From: Clostridiales bacterium
GTDB taxonomy: Bacteria > Bacillota > Clostridia > Caldicoprobacterales > UBA3941
Reading direction: 5' to 3'
Assembly (NCBI GenBank): GCA_012522165.1
Contig: JAAYKZ010000106.1
Coordinates: 1-10,851 of the forward strand
Length of the DNA stretch: 10,851 nt
A model generated the notes under the pieces. That model did not search any database and was not told the origin of the DNA. It saw nothing but the letters and a program-made list of their open reading frames with translations. A program made the position numbers and the translations under genes. Below are positions 5,914 to 10,851 of the stretch, in pieces (position 1 is the first letter of the stretch; every line of letters starts with the position of its first letter).

Positions 5914-7098
5914 TTACGCCAGGAAGAAGGCCACAAAGTTTTCGAAGGGACTACATGCAAAGTAATCAGCCACCGTATCAAATACGTTATAGTAATGTCC
6001 CCGGGCATTTTTGGCCGTGTCGGTAATCCGATATTTGGTATAAATTTTAACCATATTGGAACAATAAATCATTCCGACACAAGGCACACTATTATTAGTT
6101 AAATCCGTAACCCCCATTTCAGCTTTAACCGTAATATCATCCGGTTTAATAACTAATTCATTATTATTATCTTCTTCATCTGTAGCTCCAATAGAATACC
6201 AACAATCAATTTCATCAATAACTTTAACTTCAAGCCGTTCCGCATTATAAGCATGAGCCAGCATAAAGGTATCCAGGTTAGATTGTATATCACCCAGAAG
6301 CAAAACTCTTTGTTCATCTTTCGGAAGCCAATTCAATACACCTGCCGGGTTAAGATCACTCCGGGGTTTAGTTAACCGATTACTCCAGGTTTTAAATTGA
6401 TTCATCATGTATATAAGAAAATCTTTATCAACTAAAGCCTGTTCAGCGGTTAATGTTTTACTAAACAGAGTATTGTAATTAGTTAACAAATATACGGCCC
6501 CATTCCATTTAGTATTTTGATCTTTTGAGCATTGCTCTATTTGACGGGCTAATAGTGCAATAGTCATTCGGTAGTCATCATAAGCTTCGCCATTTTTTAA
6601 AGCTAGCATAATAGCACTGATAAAACGGTCCAGGCCATCTCTGCTATAAAAAGCCCGTTTAAGGTCCTCTTCGTGAATAGTTTTCCAGTACTGGCGTTCG
6701 AAGATTTTGTAGTAAAAGGCCGTGTCAGTAATTGCCTTATTAATGGCAAACTGATCGGGAGTATCCTCTAAATTCCCAGTAATCGGATCAGCTCGGGTTC
6801 CGGTTTTAAATTCATGGGGTCGAGCCATTTCTACAAAAATGTCCTCAATTGTAGTACCATATTCAAGCATACCTTTCCTAAGACCCAATAAACTATCACC
6901 AAATTCCCTGGAATTAAGCAACTGCAGGCCCACCAGGTTAACTAATGCCGAAATAAATTCATTTTTAATAGTGGGTGGAGCTTGAAGCACCGCCTTTCCA
7001 ACTTCATTAATATTGTCCATCGTGGCCAGCGGTACAGTTGTTTGATAAGCATTACTGGCCGTAGCCCGAATTGCGTTTAAAGTAGTAACAACACTCAT
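5914..7098 (-). CDS. Major capsid protein, phi29 gp8-like (HK97 fold)
   Basis: At 394 aa this aligns by eye with phi29 gp8: the N-terminal phrase VPLATMDNINEVGKAV matches VPLATANNVAEVG of gp8, followed by KNEFISALVNLVG, TTIEDIFVE (like RTIEEIYTD) and, in the middle, FYSRDGLDRFISAIM. The C-terminus ARGHYYNVFDTV...NFVAFFLA matches the end of the gp8 HK97 domain (NPRGLYWNYYYHVW...NAVAFV). The protein stops there, so the Ig-like (BIG2) domain that gp8 carries at its C-terminus is absent. Its ATG follows the scaffold stop directly (TAAATG), and the ribosome site GGAGGAAG is inside the end of the scaffold gene, so the two are coupled. Confidence 0.94.
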   Translation of the reverse strand: MSVVTTLNAIRATASNAYQTTVPLATMDNINEVGKAVLQAPPTIKNEFISALVNLVGLQLLNSREFGDSLLGLRKGMLEYGTTIEDIFVEMARPHEFKTGTRADPITGNLEDTPDQFAINKAITDTAFYYKIFERQYWKTIHEEDLKRAFYSRDGLDRFISAIMLALKNGEAYDDYRMTIALLARQIEQCSKDQNTKWNGAVYLLTNYNTLFSKTLTAEQALVDKDFLIYMMNQFKTWSNRLTKPRSDLNPAGVLNWLPKDEQRVLLLGDIQSNLDTFMLAHAYNAERLEVKVIDEIDCWYSIGATDEEDNNNELVIKPDDITVKAEMGVTDLTNNSVPCVGMIYCSNMVKIYTKYRITDTAKNARGHYYNVFDTVADYFACSPFENFVAFFLA

Positions 7099-7386
7099 TT
7101 AATCTTCCTCCTTATCTTTTCGTAATTCTTCTAAAATTTCTTTAACAGCGTCCTCAATGGTTGGAGGTTCCGGTTCTACTTCAATTTCAATTGACGGTTC
7201 GTTGTCCGGAATTGGTATTTGTTGGAGCAACGCACGATTACTTTCCTGGAGTTTAGTAATCCGATCTAATTGCTCAATATCATTCTGTTCCATTTCTTCA
7301 GCCAAAACTAATAATTCCGGTAAGGAAGCAACCCCTTGTTCCGGATCCTCCATGATTTTTTTAACTAAATCTACCAATTTACCCAT
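7099..7386 (-). CDS. Head scaffolding protein, phi29 gp7-like
   Basis: The 95-residue product is close in size to phi29 gp7 (98 aa), sits directly before the capsid gene as gene 7 does, and is acidic and helical. Residues 25-55 form a probable helix or coiled coil with LQESNRALLQQI, comparable to the LIVSNSKLFRQI segment of gp7. A Pro/Glu-rich linker (residues 58-75) leads to a charged C-terminal helix with mixed Lys and acidic residues. It would assemble inside the prohead and leave before or during packaging. The ATG has a strong ribosome site (AAAGGAGGG). Sequence alone is weak for such a short protein; position makes the call good. Confidence 0.82.
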   Translation of the reverse strand: MGKLVDLVKKIMEDPEQGVASLPELLVLAEEMEQNDIEQLDRITKLQESNRALLQQIPIPDNEPSIEIEVEPEPPTIEDAVKEILEELRKDKEED

Positions 7387-7407
7387 GTTAACCCTCCTTT
7401 TATAGTA

Positions 7408-8427
7408 TTATACCACAGTTCGCATTAAATAAATAGTCTCATTTAATTTGGTCCAAGTTTCTAAGTTATCATAAAATACCCTGTTTTCATCCACCGCCCT
7501 TCTAAATAATTTCATAAATGGCATATTACGCACCCGCCGAATATTAATATTATTAGGTCGGTTATCAGCTAAACTCAAACTTATTACCTTTTTACTATTC
7601 ATGGGGCCGGGTTTATTACTCACATAATAAAACCCTTTATTCCAATCAACCCACACCCCGTAATTTTCACCCAAGTAAGTAATACCAAAATGAAATTCAG
7701 CATTTTTTGGGCGTTTCCTTATAAAATGTGTTTTATCTAAAAAGAATTCGTTATTATAAGCATGAGATGCATATTCTGTATTCTTTACTATCTGATAAAA
7801 TTCCGTTTTCCGTTTGGCTTCTAAATATGTTTCATCATGCCATAAGCAAACCATAATTGGCCCAAACTTATTATAACGTTTGGGAGGGATTGGTAATCTT
7901 ACCCCATACCGGGTAAAGTATATATTTGCTTGACTAAACGCATTAGCCAAAAAGAAAACCCTGGTTTCATTACGCAATCGGTCCACAGTTTCATAAAGAT
8001 TTTCAAATATCATTACTTCTTGTTCCCCATGTCCTAAATATCTACTAGTTACACCATCTACCATAAATTCTTCGAAGATTATCCATTTTACAAAGCTATA
8101 AGGAATAGATTTTTTCTTCATACTGGTAGATAGAGCTAAAGTATAACCCATACATTTTCCATCACAATATAGACGGTCCCCCTTTACTTCCAATATATTT
8201 TCCGGAAACTTATTTTCTTTTTTAAGTGCATGAAAAAGTGTTGGTTTACTATCATCCAGTTCTTTTTCATAACGCCGAAGATAGATAAATTCTTCTTTAT
8301 GTTTTATAAATCTATCAATACAAAATTTAAGAGTGCCAAAGGATTTACCCCCTCCACGATCACCAATAACAAAATTAAATAAACAATTATAGGTTAACAT
8401 TTCATTGGGGGTAAACCAATTAATCAT
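7408..8427 (-). CDS. DNA packaging ATPase, phi29 gp16-like
   Basis: This is the motor ATPase that drives genome DNA through the connector into the prohead. From the ATG at 8427 it is 339 aa (phi29: 332). The N-terminus NFVIGDRGGGKSFG carries the Walker A motif (G22-S29), followed by KEEFIYLRRYEKEL as in gp16 (EQFIYVRRYKPEL). Walker B is WIIFEEF (E119/E120), where gp16 has VFDEF. The TVDRLRNETRVFFLANA segment (about 147-163) matches the gp16 arginine-finger and sensor region. YGVWVDWNKGFYYV near the C-terminus matches the gp16 nucleic-acid binding domain. An in-frame TTG at 8433 is possible, but the ATG has better spacing (9 nt) from AAAGGG. It overlaps the end of the holin candidate gene by 8 bp and lies 21 bp before the scaffold gene. 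Confidence 0.95.
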   Translation of the reverse strand: MINWFTPNEMLTYNCLFNFVIGDRGGGKSFGTLKFCIDRFIKHKEEFIYLRRYEKELDDSKPTLFHALKKENKFPENILEVKGDRLYCDGKCMGYTLALSTSMKKKSIPYSFVKWIIFEEFMVDGVTSRYLGHGEQEVMIFENLYETVDRLRNETRVFFLANAFSQANIYFTRYGVRLPIPPKRYNKFGPIMVCLWHDETYLEAKRKTEFYQIVKNTEYASHAYNNEFFLDKTHFIRKRPKNAEFHFGITYLGENYGVWVDWNKGFYYVSNKPGPMNSKKVISLSLADNRPNNINIRRVRNMPFMKLFRRAVDENRVFYDNLETWTKLNETIYLMRTVV

Positions 8428-8584
8428 TAACAATAACCCTTTCTTTTAGTAATAATATCACGGTCCGTAGATCCTCCAAAGCTTGTTTTATTTCTTTAGC
8501 CAGAAAGTAATCCTTTACCATAAAATAAACCAAACACGCACCCACGGCCCCATAATTAATTAAAACATTTAAAACATTATCCAT
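8420..8584 (-). CDS. Small membrane protein, holin candidate (BhlA/YvrJ-like)
   Basis: A 54-residue ORF fills the gap between tail spike and packaging ATPase. It has a good ribosome site (GAGGGGTG, about 7 nt before the ATG) and overlaps the ATPase start by 8 bp. Residues 4-25 form a hydrophobic segment (LNVLINYGAVGACLVYFMV), followed by a charged helix with LAKEIKQALEDL and a basic end. One N-terminal membrane helix plus a charged coiled-coil tail is the layout of small BhlA/UviB-type holin-like proteins and of the YvrJ family. In phi29 the holin (gene 14) also follows the tail genes and lies upstream of gene 16. A holin would let the M23 and amidase enzymes, which lack signal peptides, reach the wall. 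The membrane segment is clear; the holin function is inferred. Confidence 0.72.
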   Translation of the reverse strand: MDNVLNVLINYGAVGACLVYFMVKDYFLAKEIKQALEDLRTVILLLKERVIVND

Positions 8585-8601
8585 TTTTTGAACACCCCTC
8601 T

Positions 8602-9888
8602 TTAAGCTATTTTATACCATTCATTATCAATTTTAAAATAAACACCATCATTGCGTTTTAAATGCGTACCATTGGGAAAAGTATCACCAGAAGGGGTTCC
8701 TGATCCACTTTCAATAGCTGTGCCATTAAAAATTGACGTATGAACAGCCTTATCATATACCCCCCATTCATTATTGAAAGTTCCCGATATTTCTCTAAAA
8801 TGATTACCCCAAGCCGAAGCACCAGGTCGAAGAAAATAAATCCCATAATCAACAGTTGCACCGGAAACAATTAATTGATTACCCGCTATATATCCACCAC
8901 TTCCACTTCTTAAACTAATAACCCTTGCTTTATCCGAAGTAACTAAGAATCTACACCCTATTACCACATCACCTTCGCCATATTGGCTTTCATAATCATA
9001 ATTCGCATTACCTTCAAAATAACATGAATATAATGATGCTTCACCATAAAAATTATAAAAACCACGACCCATATTTTTTTCAGCATAACACGAAATTAGA
9101 GTTATTTGGTTAGCGGAACAATGCCACCCATCGCCCCCATTATGATTTGCTGTTACTTCGATGAAAGTATTTTGCGTTACCCCAGTACCACGCATATACA
9201 CACCATTAATTTTACACCGGCTTATTGAAATTCTACTAAAAAGATTATAATAAACATTATTATCCTCTTGCCCATAAGCATACAAGCCATAATCTGGCCC
9301 TCTAGTATCAACACCTTGTAAATAGAGATTATCAAACCTTAAACCTTTCCCATTAGTTATGTCAATAAAAGATTGTGCCAAACTATTAGAGCCACCCATC
9401 CATACCGAAAAACTACTCAACGAAATAAAATCACCATTTAATTTAAAAACAGGTTTGGTGGCATCTTCGCCGTAATAATAAAAACGAGTTAACAACGGAC
9501 CAGCCCCAATTATTGTTATATGAGCAGGAATTATTAATGTGTCAGTAATTTTATAATTTCCTGCTGGAATAAAAAGCACACGGCCATCTAAATTATTTAA
9601 CGCATTAATAAACCCCTGAGTATCATCACTTACACCATCGCCGGTAATACCATATTTTGTTAAATCAATTAAACGCCGATCCACACTGGCCCCCAGGTCA
9701 TCTACCAAACCAGTTAGTGTATCAGCAAGAGCAGTCATTTCTTCATTATTAGCTAACTTAATATTCTTCTGATTACCACCCACAAATACCTCATCAGTAT
9801 CAAGACAAATACCGAATTCCCCAGGATCCAATGGTTGGGGCAAACGTTCTCTTAAACCTCTTTTATTTAAAATTTTTTGCGGAGCCAT
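8602..9888 (-). CDS. Tail spike / appendage with beta-helix (Pectate_lyase_3) domain
   Basis: The 428-residue protein is the likely receptor-binding or surface-polymer-cutting appendage, in the place of phi29 gp12 (854 aa), but only half as long. Residues 1-50 resemble the N-terminal anchor found in many phage tail proteins (RERLPQPLDPGEFG...DEVFVGG, Mtd-N-like). Residues 50-72 look like a short coiled coil for trimerisation. From KYGITGDGVSDDTQGF (78-93) onward it is a Pectate_lyase_3 right-handed beta-helix, with repeated short strands, many Asn/Gly turns and aromatic stacks up to about residue 375. A small C-terminal part (LKRNDGVYFKIDNEWYKIA) may cap the trimer. No autocleaving chaperone such as that of gp12 is evident. 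Its ATG overlaps the stop of the preceding gene (TAATG), and the ribosome site GGAGGTGAG lies within that gene. Confidence 0.88.
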   Translation of the reverse strand: MAPQKILNKRGLRERLPQPLDPGEFGICLDTDEVFVGGNQKNIKLANNEEMTALADTLTGLVDDLGASVDRRLIDLTKYGITGDGVSDDTQGFINALNNLDGRVLFIPAGNYKITDTLIIPAHITIIGAGPLLTRFYYYGEDATKPVFKLNGDFISLSSFSVWMGGSNSLAQSFIDITNGKGLRFDNLYLQGVDTRGPDYGLYAYGQEDNNVYYNLFSRISISRCKINGVYMRGTGVTQNTFIEVTANHNGGDGWHCSANQITLISCYAEKNMGRGFYNFYGEASLYSCYFEGNANYDYESQYGEGDVVIGCRFLVTSDKARVISLRSGSGGYIAGNQLIVSGATVDYGIYFLRPGASAWGNHFREISGTFNNEWGVYDKAVHTSIFNGTAIESGSGTPSGDTFPNGTHLKRNDGVYFKIDNEWYKIA

Positions 9889-10139
9889 TAAAACTCACCT
9901 CCATCAATAACAATAATTTCTTGAATCAAAGCACCAAGTTCTCCACTATTGGCCATTTCTTGCAATGTATTTAAAAGCGGCTTATATAAACTAGTTGTTA
10001 ATAAATTATTGATACAAGTAACCATATCATTAACCTGCGTTACCCATTTACACAATGCCTCAAAGATACTATAACCGTGCGGATATTTAGTAAATTCATC
10101 TTTCCATTGAATTGGAACATCTAATTCATTAAATTTCAT
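9888..10139 (-). CDS. Small tail-associated protein, 83 aa
   Basis: I do not know a function for certain. The protein has an N-terminal phrase VPIQWKDEFTKYPHGYSIFEALCKWV followed by helices with NDMVTCINNLL. In my memory of phi29-like phages of Firmicutes, similar phrases stand at the N-terminus of tail appendage or collar-attached proteins; this cannot be checked here. It lies between the lower collar and the tail spike genes, with a 1-bp stop/start overlap to the spike gene and a strong ribosome site (AAAGGAGGAG). That suggests an adaptor holding the spike on the collar, or the separated N-terminal anchor of a once longer appendage. No signal peptide or membrane helix is evident. Confidence 0.75.
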   Translation of the reverse strand: MKFNELDVPIQWKDEFTKYPHGYSIFEALCKWVTQVNDMVTCINNLLTTSLYKPLLNTLQEMANSGELGALIQEIIVIDGGEF

Positions 10140-10154
10140 TTAAATCTCCTCCTT

Positions 10155-10709
10155 TTAGTAAACCAGCATAAAACAGGTTTTTAATTCATCCGCAATCATT
10201 TGATTTATCTTTAACAAATTTTCCCTGTATTGTTTAATAAGTTCTGAAGCACTACGTCCCCCAAATCCTTCTGTTATCTTTTCGTAATTATTACTGGTAT
10301 TCTGCTCATTAACCGCATTTATATTTTGTGCTGTAGTTGGTATATCCTCTTCCGGGTCATCGTGCTGAGGATAATCAGTTGCCGTTAATTTTTCGTTCCG
10401 ATCCTCATTTGCTTTAGTATTACCAGTAAAATTTTCTACTTGACGGTAACCCAATAACGGATCAGTATTAGCCATTACGGTTTTATAAAGCTCATTATAA
10501 TATGGCATAATGGCAAGCATTTTCACCCGGAAAATATGTTTAAATCTATCTATTGTTTCTTGCCCAATTTCACTAAAATAAAAACGATCAATGATAAATT
10601 GTTCTAATTCCTCCTTCCATTTAACATCATCACAGGGATATTCAAAATCAAATAGTTTAAAATTATCCATATTTAAAACATGCCTAAGTTCAATTGTTGT
10701 TTCCGCCAT
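10155..10709 (-). CDS. Lower collar protein, phi29 gp11-like
   Basis: The product joins the head connector to the tail tube. From the ATG at 10709 it is 184 aa, shorter than phi29 gp11 (293). Typical features of the family are present: NMDNFKLFDFEYP (13-25), a helix FIIDRFYFSEIGQETIDRFKH with the RxFYFxEIGxET pattern, MLAIMPYYNELY (64-75), and a C-terminal helix after GFGGRSASELIKQYRENLLKINQMI. Residues 95-145 are a polar, low-complexity linker rich in Asn, Glu and Asp. The frame is open from an ATG at 10742, but the ribosome site GGAGGTGA (10718-10725) is inside that extension and 8 nt before ATG 10709, so the shorter form is chosen. It overlaps the end of the connector gene by 20 bp. Confidence 0.87.
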   Translation of the reverse strand: MAETTIELRHVLNMDNFKLFDFEYPCDDVKWKEELEQFIIDRFYFSEIGQETIDRFKHIFRVKMLAIMPYYNELYKTVMANTDPLLGYRQVENFTGNTKANEDRNEKLTATDYPQHDDPEEDIPTTAQNINAVNEQNTSNNYEKITEGFGGRSASELIKQYRENLLKINQMIADELKTCFMLVY

Positions 10710-10851
10710 CTTCCAGTTCACCTCCCCCATTATCTTCCTCAATATAATTTTCCGGAGTATGCTCTCTTACCCGCACATCAACATTCAAACCAAATAATTT
10801 ATTAATTTCTTTACATGCTTTCTTTCGTTGATTTAGCATTACCTTCAGAGC
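10690..10851 (-). CDS. Head-tail connector (portal) protein, phi29 gp10-like, C-terminal part
   Basis: An open frame enters from the right edge and stops with TGA at 10692-10690, giving the last 53 residues. They contain NQRKKACKEINKLFGLNVDV, which matches the C-terminal part of the phi29 connector (SREEACEKINELYGLNVKV) very well. The end is a Gly/Glu/Asn-rich tail; its GGG codons also supply the ribosome site for the lower collar gene. The connector is the dodecameric ring through which DNA is packaged. It is partial only because the window ends; the position before the lower collar is as in phi29. Confidence 0.85.
   Translation of the reverse strand, partial: ALKVMLNQRKKACKEINKLFGLNVDVRVREHTPENYIEEDNGGGELEDGGNNN

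Noticed and set aside
5830..6102. Open frame of 90 codons on the plus strand across the capsid/knob gap
   Set aside because: Mostly antisense to the capsid and knob genes, no ribosome site, and it crosses the hairpin.
7157..7405. Ser/Ile-rich open frame on the plus strand
   Set aside because: Antisense shadow of the scaffold gene; low-complexity Ser comes from complementing acidic codons.
8658..8870. Open frame of 70 codons on the minus strand inside the tail spike
   Set aside because: Out-of-frame shadow on the same strand as the spike gene, without its own ribosome site.
10591..10797. Open frame of 68 codons on the plus strand near the right edge
   Set aside because: Antisense to the lower collar and connector genes, which match known proteins.
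1..10851. Inverted terminal repeats at the window ends
   Set aside because: The first bases and the reverse complement of the last bases do not match, and the right edge cuts the connector gene, so the window does not show genome ends.
1..10851. Anti-defence, toxin-antitoxin, integrase or lysogeny genes
   Set aside because: None of the frames shows motifs of such families; nearly all coding capacity is taken by replication, structure, packaging and lysis genes.

Overview
The window is most of a small protein-primed DNA phage of the phi29 type (Salasmaviridae/Picovirinae-like podovirus). This rests on a compact set of homologues with the expected motifs: a family-B DNA polymerase with both exonuclease and polymerase motifs and the KxY motif of protein-primed enzymes, a phi29 gp16-type packaging ATPase, a gp8-type capsid protein, a gp7-type scaffold, a gp9-type tail knob, a gp11-type lower collar, and the C-terminal end of a gp10-type connector. 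The DNA is AT-rich, has strong AAAGGAGG ribosome sites and near-consensus sigma-A promoters, and codes for peptidoglycan hydrolases. A low-GC Gram-positive (Firmicute) host is therefore likely. The exact host cannot be told from the sequence.

Layout. The left part (74-4385) reads rightward. A promoter (13-42) drives an unknown 87-residue protein, a probable terminal protein and the DNA polymerase. A second, fully consensus promoter (2708-2736), with a palindrome filling its spacer, drives a leader with a possible mini-ORF, a probable ssDNA-binding protein, an M23 endopeptidase and an N-acetylmuramoyl-L-alanine amidase. The right part (10851-4399) reads leftward. In transcription order it carries the connector C-terminus (cut by the window edge), lower collar, a small tail-linked protein, a beta-helix tail spike, a 54-residue holin candidate, the packaging ATPase, scaffold, major capsid protein and tail knob. 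The two transcription units converge on a bidirectional terminator at about 4366-4400.

How it works together. Terminal protein and polymerase start replication from the genome ends, and the small 113-residue protein probably coats the displaced strand. Scaffold, capsid, connector and ATPase build and fill the head. Collar, knob and spike make the short tail. M23 peptidase plus amidase cut the cell wall, with the small membrane protein probably acting as holin. Compared with phi29, the wall hydrolases sit on the replication strand while the holin sits on the structural strand, and the late genes are circularly rearranged: scaffold, capsid and knob come last instead of first.

Limits. No genome end, pRNA gene or late promoter is visible. 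The connector is incomplete, so the genome continues past 10851 and perhaps before 1. I see no defence system, CRISPR array, tRNA or insertion sequence. The less usual signals are regulatory and structural: the palindromic promoter spacer, the leader mini-ORF, the terminator arm copied in tandem into the end of the amidase gene, and a hairpin between capsid and knob genes.
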